Assembly (NCBI GenBank): GCA_944358565.1
Contig: CALVRK010000003.1
Location: 1-24,069 of the forward strand
Source: an uncultured Bacilli bacterium
Lineage (GTDB): Bacteria > Bacillota_I > Bacilli_A > RF39 > UBA660
Length of the DNA: 24,069 nucleotides
Direction: 5' to 3'
The translations under genes were made by a program, and so were the position numbers. A model generated the notes under the pieces. That model did no database searches, was not told where the DNA came from, and saw only the letters and a list, made by a program, of their open reading frames with translations. Below, one piece after another: positions 1 to 6,631 of the stretch. Each line of letters starts with the position of its first letter. Within the stretch, counting starts at the first letter, position 1.

Positions 1-1261
1 CAATTTTCGGATCTAATAAACCTGTTGGTCTAATAATTTGTTCAGTAACTTTATTATGAACTTTCTCCATCTCATAATCTCCAGGAGTTGCCGAAACAAA
101 TATTGCTTGTTTGATTTTACCTTCAAACTCTTCGAATTTTAAAGGCCTATTATCTAAAGCGCTAGGAAGTCTAAATCCATAATCAACTAACGCTTGCTTA
201 CGCATCCTATCACCATTATACATTGCTCTAACTTGCGGAAGAGTAACATGAGATTCATCGACAACTAGTAAAAAATCTTCGCCAAAGAAATCAATTAATG
301 TCGTTGGCATCTCACCAGGCTTACGAAGAGCCAAAGGTGCAGAATAATTTTCAACACCTCGGCAAGAACCTGTTTCTGAAAGCATTTCAATATCATAATT
401 AGTTCTTTCTTTTAATCTTTGATACTCAAGTAATTTATTTTCACTTTGAAATTTTTCAAGTTGCTCTTCTAATTCATTTTTAATATTTTGAATTGCAATT
501 TTTAATTTATCTTCATTTGTTACGAAGTGACTTGCGGGAAATAGTGTATAAGTTTTTTTATCATTAATTAAAGCACCTGTAACTAAATCAAACTCACTAA
601 TTCTATCTATTTCATCACCAAAAAATTCAACTCTAATTCCGTGTGAGTGCTGACCTATTGGTACCACTTCAAGTACATCGCCATGAACTCTAAAAGTTCC
701 ACGTTTTAAATCAATATTATTTCTCTCATAAAGCATTTCAATTAATTTTTCAATTACCTTATCGCGATCAACAGTTTCGCCAACACTTAAAAACAAAACT
801 TTATTCTTATAATCTTCAATTTCTCCAATACCATATATACAAGAAACAGACGCCACCACAATAACATCTTTATGAGCAAGTAAAGAAGCTGTCGCATAAT
901 GCCGAAGTTCATCTATTTCATCATTAATAGAAGCATCCTTTTCTATATAAGTATCAGTTTTAGCAACATATGCTTCTGGCTGATAATAATCATAATATGA
1001 GACAAAATAGCACACGTGATTATTTGGGAATAATTCTTTAAGTTCTCCATATAACTGTCCCGCTAGTGTCTTATTATGAGCTAAAACAAGTGTTGGTTTT
1101 TGCGTTTTTTGAATAACATTAGCTATCGTAAAAGTCTTACCAGTACCCGTTGCCCCCAATAATACTTGGAATTTTTTACCTTCCTCTACCCCTTTAACAA
1201 GTTCATCTATTGCCTCTGGTTGATCACCACTAGGGTCAAATTTAGATACTAAATCAAACAT
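1..1261 (-). CDS. uvrB: UvrABC system protein B, N-terminal 420 residues (runs off left edge)
   Basis: UvrB is the damage-verifying helicase-like subunit of nucleotide excision repair. It is loaded by UvrA and recruits UvrC. The start ATG is at 1259-1261, preceded by a strong GGGAGGAAGTG ribosome-binding site. The N-terminus (MFDLVSKFDPSGDQPEAI) is typical of the family, and the Walker A motif GATGTGKT is at residues 36-43. The YYDYYQPEAY beta-hairpin used to clamp DNA is read around 960-1000, and the SVSCIYGIG segment around 825-855. The reading stops at residue 420 within QIIRPTGLLDPKI, so the rest of the helicase domain and the UvrC-binding tail lie off the left edge. A TATAAT-like -10 sits at 1285-1290. 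I saw no LexA box upstream, so SOS control is not supported by this sequence. Identity is very secure. Confidence 0.97.
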   Translation of the reverse strand, partial: MFDLVSKFDPSGDQPEAIDELVKGVEEGKKFQVLLGATGTGKTFTIANVIQKTQKPTLVLAHNKTLAGQLYGELKELFPNNHVCYFVSYYDYYQPEAYVAKTDTYIEKDASINDEIDELRHYATASLLAHKDVIVVASVSCIYGIGEIEDYKNKVLFLSVGETVDRDKVIEKLIEMLYERNNIDLKRGTFRVHGDVLEVVPIGQHSHGIRVEFFGDEIDRISEFDLVTGALINDKKTYTLFPASHFVTNEDKLKIAIQNIKNELEEQLEKFQSENKLLEYQRLKERTNYDIEMLSETGSCRGVENYSAPLALRKPGEMPTTLIDFFGEDFLLVVDESHVTLPQVRAMYNGDRMRKQALVDYGFRLPSALDNRPLKFEEFEGKIKQAIFVSATPGDYEMEKVHNKVTEQIIRPTGLLDPKI

Positions 1262-1313
1262 AAACTTCACTTCCTCCCACAAACATTATAAAAAACACTT
1301 AATAAAAATTTTG

Positions 1314-1751
1314 TTATTTTTTATAAACTAATTTTTTTCTTTTCTCACAAAGTAAAATAGTTTTTTCATCTATCTCACCATTATAATATTTATTTAAAAC
1401 CTGACTAAATATTTTATAATCAGAAACATAATCAAATAAAGTCATACTAGATTTCAATTTCATAGCATCAATAGTCCCAAAAATATCCACAGGATTATCT
1501 ATATTAAGTTTTAATAATTCAGAAGTTATCTCTCTTAATCTAGATTCTAATATTTCATTATCTAAATATGCTTTTGCTTCCTCTTCACCATCAATTCCAT
1601 AATATCTTGAAGTTTCACTCATCCCAAGACCTTTAATTTGAGGAAAAATATACCACATCCAATGAGATTGTTTTCTTCCATTTTTTATTTCTTTTAGCGC
1701 TACTAAATAAGTATTCTCTTGAGCTTTTATAAATCTGTTTAATTGTTCCAT
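1314..1751 (-). CDS. DUF1810 family protein
   Basis: A small soluble protein of 145 residues matching the DUF1810 family, whose biochemical role is not established. The family hallmarks are visible: an N-terminal RFIKAQENTYLVALKEI segment, then GRKQSHWMWYIFPQIKGLG, then SRYYGI, and a C-terminal stretch around SMTLFDYVS. The reading frame can be extended to a GTG at 1760. I prefer the ATG at 1751 because GGTAGGTGA lies 7-8 nt before it and family members start close to this residue. A TATAAT at 1785-1790 could serve as its -10. It lies 52 bp upstream of uvrB on the same strand, but a functional link is not implied. I see no catalytic motif that would justify a specific function. Confidence 0.85.
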   Translation of the reverse strand: MEQLNRFIKAQENTYLVALKEIKNGRKQSHWMWYIFPQIKGLGMSETSRYYGIDGEEEAKAYLDNEILESRLREITSELLKLNIDNPVDIFGTIDAMKLKSSMTLFDYVSDYKIFSQVLNKYYNGEIDEKTILLCEKRKKLVYKK

Positions 1752-1877
1752 AACAATCACCTACCAAATTTAAACCTTTTCATCATTATAGTATACCATG
1801 AAATTATAAACATAGTAAATCACACCATCTCTATATATAAATTTCAAGTTTTTAGATATAAGCTCAGCTCATTTTTA

Positions 1878-1908
1878 TCTTCCTTCATATTATAAAATGG
1901 AAGGAGGA
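1878..1908 (+). promoter_or_regulatory. Possible SD-sequestering hairpin before the collagen-like gene
   Basis: TCTTCCTTC at 1878-1886 can pair with GAAGGAGGA at 1900-1908 (nine pairs, one of them G-U), leaving a 13-nt A+T-rich loop. The right arm contains the whole Shine-Dalgarno sequence AAGGAGG that serves the GTG start at 1915. If the transcript includes both arms, initiation would be restrained. The loop also contains CATATTATA, which resembles a sporulation sigma-K type -10, but I find no convincing -35. If that were the promoter, the left arm would not be transcribed. The two readings exclude each other. Confidence 0.35.
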
Positions 1909-1914
1909 AAAAAG

Positions 1915-2631
1915 GTGAACGAAAATAATTATGAACAATTAAATGAAGAATTAAACAAATGCTATGACAGACTAGACAAAGATGAATGCTTGTGTAAAGT
2001 CATAGATTGCATATGTAAGAAAGGTAAACAAGGTCCTACTGGACCAACAGGCCCTACCGGTCCTAGAGGTGCTACTGGTGCTACTGGCCTTCAAGGCCCT
2101 ACAGGTGCCACTGGTCCTCAAGGTCCAACGGGTGCTACTGGTGCCACTGGTGCGACCGGTGCAACAGGCCCAGCCGGAACTCCAGCAGAAAACTTCAATA
2201 GTTATGCCATGGTTCATGATGAAACAGATTCTACTATTTCTGTTGGTCAACCAGTAATGTTCCAAACAACAAACATTTCTAACAAAATTACTTATGATCC
2301 AAATACTGGTGACTTTTCAATACCAGAAGAAGGTATTTATATAGTCCATTGGTGGATCAATGTAAGACACAATGACAATCAAAATTCAAATTGTGAGCCA
2401 AAGACAATTGGTATTGAATTCCATCAATTCTGGCCAAATGATGTTTTAATTGCTCACTCATCTACTCACAACAAACTAACTTGCTGCGACACTGGGACTG
2501 TAAGTGGTAATGCTATCTTTGAAGCTTTACCAGGAGCTAGTTACCGTTTTATTAATACATCAGACATTGATATACGATTAGTACCAAATGATTTATATTC
2601 AGGCTCAGTATCAATCACTAGAATATTATAA
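1915..2631 (+). CDS. Collagen-like protein with BclA/C1q-type C-terminal domain
   Basis: A protein of 238 residues in three parts. Residues 1-36 are hydrophilic and carry five cysteines, ending in CLCKVIDCICKKG. About 18 uninterrupted Gly-X-Y triplets follow, encoded by 2023-2184 and rich in GPT and GAT. The last roughly 140 residues look like a compact beta domain of the BclA/C1q/TNF kind (aromatic GIYIVHWWINV segment, terminal SGSVSITRIL). Known relatives form trimeric hair-like filaments on spores or cell surfaces. There is no signal peptide or LPXTG anchor, so a cysteine-mediated link or spore-coat route is more likely than Sec export; this is inference. An in-frame ATG at 1897 exists, but AAGGAGG at 1901-1907 is spaced correctly for the GTG at 1915. 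The gene is monocistronic, with a terminator downstream. Confidence 0.88.
   Translation: MNENNYEQLNEELNKCYDRLDKDECLCKVIDCICKKGKQGPTGPTGPTGPRGATGATGLQGPTGATGPQGPTGATGATGATGATGPAGTPAENFNSYAMVHDETDSTISVGQPVMFQTTNISNKITYDPNTGDFSIPEEGIYIVHWWINVRHNDNQNSNCEPKTIGIEFHQFWPNDVLIAHSSTHNKLTCCDTGTVSGNAIFEALPGASYRFINTSDIDIRLVPNDLYSGSVSITRIL
2023..2184 (+). repeat. Gly-X-Y collagen triplet-coding repeat
   Basis: An imperfect 9-nt-based tandem repeat encodes 18 Gly-X-Y triplets without interruption, mostly GPT and GAT with GLQ, GPQ, GPR and GPA variants. Threonine in the Y position is typical of bacterial collagens, where it is often glycosylated. Repeat number commonly varies between strains through slippage or recombination. 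Here the codons are degenerate (GGT, GGA, GGC; ACT, ACA, ACC, ACG), which would reduce slippage. Confidence 0.9.
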
Positions 2632-2638
2632 ACATATT

Positions 2639-2668
2639 AAACAGTATGCTAAAATGTATACTGTTTTT
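2639..2668 (+). terminator. Intrinsic terminator of the collagen-like gene
   Basis: AAACAGTAT at 2639-2647 pairs perfectly with ATACTGTTT at 2658-2666 around a 10-nt loop, followed by further T residues. It begins 8 nt after the stop codon. Confidence 0.75.
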
Positions 2669-2730
2669 AGTATACATAAAGTAAAGTTTTATTTAAAATT
2701 AAAATTTTTTTTTTTCTTATTATTTAAAAA

Positions 2731-2739
2731 TGCTATAAT
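2731..2739 (+). promoter_or_regulatory. Extended -10 promoter of the dehydrogenase gene
   Basis: TGCTATAAT is a perfect TGnTATAAT extended -10. A second TATAAT overlaps at 2740-2745. The region 17 bp upstream is a T tract (2705-2715) rather than a -35 box. The expected start of transcription falls at or just before the GGAGG at 2746-2750, giving a very short leader to the ATG at 2757. Confidence 0.5.
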
Positions 2740-2756
2740 TATAATGGAGGTAAAAT

Positions 2757-3785
2757 ATGAAAGCAGCAATAATCGAAGATATAAAAAAATTTAAAATCAC
2801 TGATGTGAAAGAACCAACACCAGATAATGAGAAAGTTATAATTAACGTTATCAAAACTGGCATATGTGGTTCAGACATTCACTACTGGGACGCTGGAGAA
2901 CCTAAAGGTTTAATTATGGGGCATGAATTTACCGGGAAAGTTAGTAATCCAGGTAATAGATATGACTTAAAAATTGGTGATAGAGTTACAGCTTTACCAA
3001 TCTCACCATGTGGACATTGTGAAGCGTGTGAAACAGGAAATCCACAATATTGTGCAGAAACATGGACACATGCCGTTGGTTTATCATTAGATAATCCAGG
3101 TGGTCTAACTAGTACAATCGCTGTAAGGCCAGATATGGTAATAAAATTGCCAGACAATGTAACTGATGAAGAAGGAGCCATGGTTGAACCTACTGCCGTT
3201 GGTCTTCATGCCGTTCATTTAGCAGATATCCGAGTTGGCGACAAAGTTTTAGTTGTTGGTGGTGGAATCATTGGACTAGTATCAGCTATGTTCGCTAAAT
3301 TAGAAGGAGCTGAATACGTAGCTGTTAGTGAAACAAATCCAGCTAGGGGACAAAAATCAGTTAAATTAGGTGTTGCAGATGAATGGTTTGATGCTAAAGA
3401 TCCAAATTTTATAAATAACATTATGACTAAAACTCAAAATGGATTTGATATTGTTATTGATTGTTCTGGAAACACTAAAGCTGTGGAAAGTGAACTTATG
3501 AGTGTTAAAGCCGGTGGTACTATTGTTTTAGCTGGTGTTTCTCAAAAACCAATTGAATTCGCATCAATAATCGCCGTTATGAAAGAAATAACTATTAAAG
3601 GATCAATCGCTTATACAAAAGAAGAATTCAAAAAATGTATTAGTTTAATTTCTAATAAAAAAATAGATGTTATGAAATTTGTTGATGACATTGTCCCATT
3701 AACTGACACTCAAAAAGCCTATGAAAGACTTACTAGTGGAACTGATGATGCCGTTAAAATTATGGTTGATCCAAATCAATATTAA
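2757..3785 (+). CDS. Zinc-dependent medium-chain alcohol/polyol dehydrogenase
   Basis: A cytoplasmic NAD(P)-dependent oxidoreductase of 342 residues, in the sorbitol/threonine dehydrogenase branch of the medium-chain dehydrogenases. Catalytic-zinc ligands are readable as C37 (GICGSDIH), H56-E57 (MGHEFTG) and E144. The structural-zinc cysteines are C85, C88, C91 and C99 (CGHCEACETGNPQYC). The Rossmann motif is GGGIIG at 168-173. Length is normal for the family. A GGAGG lies 7 nt before the ATG. The substrate cannot be read from sequence, and no transporter or sugar kinase sits beside it; sorbitol, xylitol, butanediol and threonine are all possible. It is transcribed alone between two hairpins. 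A Noc-site-like sequence at 2927-2940 lies within its coding region. Confidence 0.92.
   Translation: MKAAIIEDIKKFKITDVKEPTPDNEKVIINVIKTGICGSDIHYWDAGEPKGLIMGHEFTGKVSNPGNRYDLKIGDRVTALPISPCGHCEACETGNPQYCAETWTHAVGLSLDNPGGLTSTIAVRPDMVIKLPDNVTDEEGAMVEPTAVGLHAVHLADIRVGDKVLVVGGGIIGLVSAMFAKLEGAEYVAVSETNPARGQKSVKLGVADEWFDAKDPNFINNIMTKTQNGFDIVIDCSGNTKAVESELMSVKAGGTIVLAGVSQKPIEFASIIAVMKEITIKGSIAYTKEEFKKCISLISNKKIDVMKFVDDIVPLTDTQKAYERLTSGTDDAVKIMVDPNQY
2927..2940 (+). promoter_or_regulatory. Weak Noc-binding-site-like sequence inside the dehydrogenase gene
   Basis: ATTTACCGGGAAAG matches the Bacillus Noc consensus ATTTCCCGGGAAAT at 12 of 14 positions. It requires a GGG glycine codon, which is uncommon in this A+T-rich context. 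It may still be chance; the symmetry is imperfect. Confidence 0.25.
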
Positions 3786-3811
3786 AAAATGGATTATAAT
3801 CAATCCATTTT
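3786..3811. terminator. Bidirectional terminator between convergent genes
   Basis: AAAATGGATT at 3786-3795 pairs perfectly with AATCCATTTT at 3802-3811 around a 6-nt loop. T-rich runs follow in both directions, so it can end the plus-strand dehydrogenase transcript and the minus-strand transcript of the gene ending at 3811. Confidence 0.85.
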
Positions 3812-4269
3812 TATTTTAGCTTTTTTGATTGAGAAGTGTATACAGTTTCTTGTTGAAATTCGTCTTCAATATCAATTTTATCAGAATATATCCACATACA
3901 TATATCACTTGGTAAACAAGTAAGTGGTAAATTAGAATTTTTCATAATTTCCTTCAAATAACTATCTACACCAACTCTATCAAAATATTCACCATTAGAT
4001 GTCCATAGTGTAATACTATTATCACCAGCTGGAAAAATTTTTAAGATATAACTAATAAACGCTTTTTTAAACTTTTCCAATTCTTTTTTGGACAATGTAA
4101 TAGAACCATTTCCCATCTGAACACTAATTTGATCTTTACCAGAATTCAAAATCGCATTAGCCCAGTGTTCTGCTGCAAAATTTACTATTTCTTTATTTTC
4201 TAAATCAGCTTTTTGTTTTATATCAAATATTCCTAAGATCTTTTTATTTTCGACTTTACCTAATTTCAT
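3811..4269 (-). CDS. Unrecognised protein of 152 residues
   Basis: I do not recognise this protein. It is soluble and mildly acidic, with no signal peptide or membrane segment. Visible segments are an N-terminal KILGIFDIKQKADL strand-turn region, a helix with NFAAEHWANAIL, a SKKELEKFKKAFISYIL helix, and a hydrophilic lysine-rich tail (TSQSKKLK). One cysteine pair (LTCLPSDICMW) lies near residues 125-135. The frame is open to an upstream ATG at 4293. The ATG at 4269 is chosen because AAAGGGGG precedes it at good spacing and because the predicted promoter at 4299-4326 would start transcripts after 4293. It has its own consensus promoter and shares a bidirectional terminator with the dehydrogenase gene, so it is a single-gene unit. 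Confidence 0.75.
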   Translation of the reverse strand: MKLGKVENKKILGIFDIKQKADLENKEIVNFAAEHWANAILNSGKDQISVQMGNGSITLSKKELEKFKKAFISYILKIFPAGDNSITLWTSNGEYFDRVGVDSYLKEIMKNSNLPLTCLPSDICMWIYSDKIDIEDEFQQETVYTSQSKKLK

Positions 4270-4298
4270 GATAATTCCCCCTTTAAATAACAAGGTAT

Positions 4299-4326
4299 AT
4301 TATATAACTTTCTAACAAATTGTCAA
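4299..4326 (-). promoter_or_regulatory. Consensus sigma-A promoter of the 152-residue protein gene
   Basis: Read on the minus strand, TTGACA (4321-4326) and TATAAT (4299-4304) are both perfect, with a 16-bp spacer. The -35 starts 2 bp after the stop codon of the preceding gene. The expected leader is about 22 nt. Confidence 0.8.
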
Positions 4327-4328
4327 AT

Positions 4329-5474
4329 TTAACTTTCTTCAAATATTTCTGAAAAATTATTTTCTATAAAACTATCATCATTCATCATTTTTTCCACATA
4401 CTTATTAAAAGTATTTTTATTAATTTCATCATTATTTAAAATTTTAAAATAATTAGGATAATTATCCACAATATTATTTCTATTTACACAATAAGATAAA
4501 CCACTAAAATTATAAGTAATATTATCTAAGTTATCAATTAAACTAAATAAAGAAACACTATTATATATCAATGCTTTATTAACATATAAATTATCATTAT
4601 AATACCAATCAGTCATATAATAATTTATTATTAAATTAGTTCCATCAATCTCAAAAGCATAACCATAATTTGCAAGAGGTAAAGAATTAATTAAATTACC
4701 TATATTACTATTATTACCTAAATACTTATTTTTGTATTTTATCAGATTATCAATACCACTAACATTCCTATTAAAAGGACTTTTTGGTACTGTGGAAACA
4801 TTATACTTTTTTGAATTATCCACAATATAATATTCGTTTGGAGTATCATGATTTATTCTAAATACCTTGTAAAATAAAGCATCATATTCTATTACATCTT
4901 CACTAGTATAAGTAACTGATAACCTAAATCTTGGAACACTTTTGTTTTCTATTACATTTAAATAATCAAAAAACAATAAAAGACCTAAACATAAAACTGT
5001 AACTCCTAAAGTCAAGATCCATTGCCAAATTATATTATACTTCTTTAAATATCTATTAAATCCAATTATAAACATACATAATCCAATAGCCGTATAAATA
5101 GATCCCCAACTACTTTCTGGTGAAGTTACTAATAAAGCCGAAATAATTAAAAACAAGCCCAAAAACATTAAGGTAATATAAATATTTTTTAAAACTTTAT
5201 TAATGACCAAATTAGAATAATTAGTAATATTAGATATGTTTTCATTCGCCTTTTGAACACTAATATCCTTCTCACCACTTAAAAGCTCATTTAATGAAAT
5301 ATCTAAAACCTCACTAAGTGGTTTTAATAAAGATAAATCCGGCATGTAATTTCCATTTTCCCACCTTGATATAGTTTTATTAGTAACTCCTAAAATTCTA
5401 GCCAAATCTTCTTGTGTCATATTTTTTTCTTTTCTCATTCTTGCAATAAACTTGCCAATTTTTAAAGTATCCAT
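4329..5474 (-). CDS. XRE-family regulator fused to a membrane and DUF4825-like domain
   Basis: A protein of 381 residues. Residues 6-60 form a Cro/XRE helix-turn-helix (MTQEDLARILGVTNKTISRWENG) that should bind DNA. Three hydrophobic segments follow at about 97-117, 122-140 and 150-170. The C-terminal 200 residues resemble DUF4825, recognised by KYKNKYLGNNSNIGNLINSL, the INYYMTDW strand and the LIDNLDNITYNFSG segment. DUF4825 occurs on membrane regulators and on BlaR1-like proteins of Bacillota. The topology suggests a DNA-binding domain tethered to the inner face of the membrane with a sensor outside, but the signal is unknown. GAGGTGAG gives a good ribosome-binding site. No target gene is obvious; the downstream 152-residue gene is the nearest candidate, although it has its own consensus promoter. 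Confidence 0.82.
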   Translation of the reverse strand: MDTLKIGKFIARMRKEKNMTQEDLARILGVTNKTISRWENGNYMPDLSLLKPLSEVLDISLNELLSGEKDISVQKANENISNITNYSNLVINKVLKNIYITLMFLGLFLIISALLVTSPESSWGSIYTAIGLCMFIIGFNRYLKKYNIIWQWILTLGVTVLCLGLLLFFDYLNVIENKSVPRFRLSVTYTSEDVIEYDALFYKVFRINHDTPNEYYIVDNSKKYNVSTVPKSPFNRNVSGIDNLIKYKNKYLGNNSNIGNLINSLPLANYGYAFEIDGTNLIINYYMTDWYYNDNLYVNKALIYNSVSLFSLIDNLDNITYNFSGLSYCVNRNNIVDNYPNYFKILNNDEINKNTFNKYVEKMMNDDSFIENNFSEIFEES

Positions 5475-5713
5475 TTTCTCACCTCAAAAAAAGAATATCA
5501 AAATCTATACAATTTTAATACCCCACAAATAGCGAATAACGATTTTACAGTTACATATTTTTACATTTTATTACTTTTTATCTTAAATTATCTTATTTTT
5601 TTTTAAAACATAAATAAAATGTTAATCAAAAAACGCAATTATTTTAAAATATAAGAAGGTAATATTATTGAAAAATTATAATAAAACATGCATAAACGTA
5701 AATAAAATGTAAA

Positions 5714-6592
5714 TTATTTTTTTCTTATTTTAATTTCATCATCATCTTCTAAATAACCAATTAATAAAGAAGAATTATCATCGTGATTTTTTACATTTTC
5801 TATTACCTTTTTCTCATCATAATTTGCATAACAATACTTACAAAAGTGTTTGCAAGTATTATAAACTCCAATATCAACCATTTCCACACATCCACAGTTA
5901 CGCGCTTTCCACTTTGGAAACTTCTTTCCAGTTAAACTAAGAGCAAGTTCTTTCGAAACACAAGGATTAGAAATAAACCCATACTCTGATAAATCATTTT
6001 TCTCATAACACGTTTGAACTGTCATTCCATTTTCTCTAGCTATCCTACTAAAATTTTTCCCAATATTTTTATAAATGCTCTCATCAATTTTATGAAGTTT
6101 TAATACACTCATATTATTTCTGACATTTTTATAATCATCGACAAAAGACACAATAATATGTTTTATATATCCACCAAGTTTAGTACACAAACTCTCAAAA
6201 GATTTAATATGAAAGTTCACATCATATCTATCATTTATTAAAATAGGATCATATCTCACATACACATTATCTGTACCAACAATCACAGATAATTTTTTTA
6301 TAGCTTCTATAATTTTACCTTTAGGTATTACATTTGGCTCAATATCTTTACCATAAGGAGTTAAAGTCACATGAAAAATAATTGGTTTATTAAACTTATC
6401 TAAATCGTTTAAAATAGGAATAGGATTTTTTTTTTTTTTTACAATCAAATCGACATCGTCAAAATATATTCTACTAACTAACTTAGGATAAAAAGGATTA
6501 CGCACATCTACATAACCCTCATTATATCTATTCATAAACCACTTGCTATAAAAAGCTACTATATCTGTTCTACCACTAACATTTAATATCAT
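5714..6592 (-). CDS. DUF1848 family protein, possible radical-SAM-like enzyme
   Basis: A protein of 292 residues matching DUF1848, recognised by the N-terminal NVSGRTDIVAFYSKWF, the VRYDPIL segment and the cysteine-rich C-terminus. Cysteines at 233, 235, 247, 251 and 254 include a CxxxCxxC pattern (C247, C251, C254) followed by YAN. This suggests an iron-sulfur cluster placed at the C-terminus rather than the N-terminus. A radical-SAM-like role is inference; the substrate is unknown. A run of 15 A residues on the coding strand (6426-6440) encodes KKKKN at 52-56. There is no Shine-Dalgarno sequence, and a TGATATAAT ends 6 nt before the ATG, so the message may be leaderless. It follows the cupin gene but is separated from it by a terminator-like hairpin. 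Confidence 0.85.
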   Translation of the reverse strand: MILNVSGRTDIVAFYSKWFMNRYNEGYVDVRNPFYPKLVSRIYFDDVDLIVKKKKNPIPILNDLDKFNKPIIFHVTLTPYGKDIEPNVIPKGKIIEAIKKLSVIVGTDNVYVRYDPILINDRYDVNFHIKSFESLCTKLGGYIKHIIVSFVDDYKNVRNNMSVLKLHKIDESIYKNIGKNFSRIARENGMTVQTCYEKNDLSEYGFISNPCVSKELALSLTGKKFPKWKARNCGCVEMVDIGVYNTCKHFCKYCYANYDEKKVIENVKNHDDNSSLLIGYLEDDDEIKIRKK

Positions 6593-6598
6593 AATAAA

Positions 6599-6607
6599 AT
6601 TATATCA
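6599..6607 (-). promoter_or_regulatory. Extended -10 placing DUF1848 as a leaderless gene
   Basis: On the minus strand, TGATATAAT (extended -10) ends at 6599 and the ATG begins at 6592. The usual 6-7 nt offset puts the first transcribed base at the start codon. It overlaps the T-run of the upstream hairpin. No clear -35 is present. Confidence 0.45.
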
Positions 6608-6631
6608 AAAAATTAGGCATTAACCTAATTT
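6607..6631 (-). terminator. Terminator after the cupin gene
   Basis: On the minus strand, an 8-bp perfect stem (AAATTAGG with CCTAATTT, 6610-6631) has a 6-nt loop and continues into a T run. It overlaps the cupin stop codon at 6620-6622. Confidence 0.65.

Noticed and set aside
529..542. CGGGAAAT half-site in uvrB as a further Noc site
   Set aside because: The second half does not match (about 9 of 14 in total), so I count it as background.
1008..1023. CACGTG core resembling parS within uvrB
   Set aside because: Only the central CACGTGA matches; the flanking bases do not fit TGTTTCACGTGAAACA, and the sequence lies in conserved coding DNA.
2023..2184. The collagen repeat as a CRISPR or tandem-repeat mobile element
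   Set aside because: The repeat is in frame, codes for Gly-X-Y, and has no spacers.
1972..2265. Open frames antisense and out of frame to the collagen-like gene (1972-2265 minus, 2069-2257 plus)
   Set aside because: They arise from the Gly-X-Y repeat, lack ribosome-binding sites, and the true frame has clear domains.
2588..2794. Plus-strand frame spanning the end of the collagen-like gene and the start of the dehydrogenase
   Set aside because: It overlaps a terminator, a promoter and two real genes, and its content is A+T-driven.
2882..3421. Antisense frames inside the dehydrogenase gene
   Set aside because: Shadows of a confidently identified gene, with no ribosome-binding site.
5475..5713. 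A+T-rich 239-bp gap between the XRE gene and DUF1848 as a replication origin
   Set aside because: No convincing cluster of DnaA boxes (TTATCCACA-like), and the synteny places oriC beyond the other edge.
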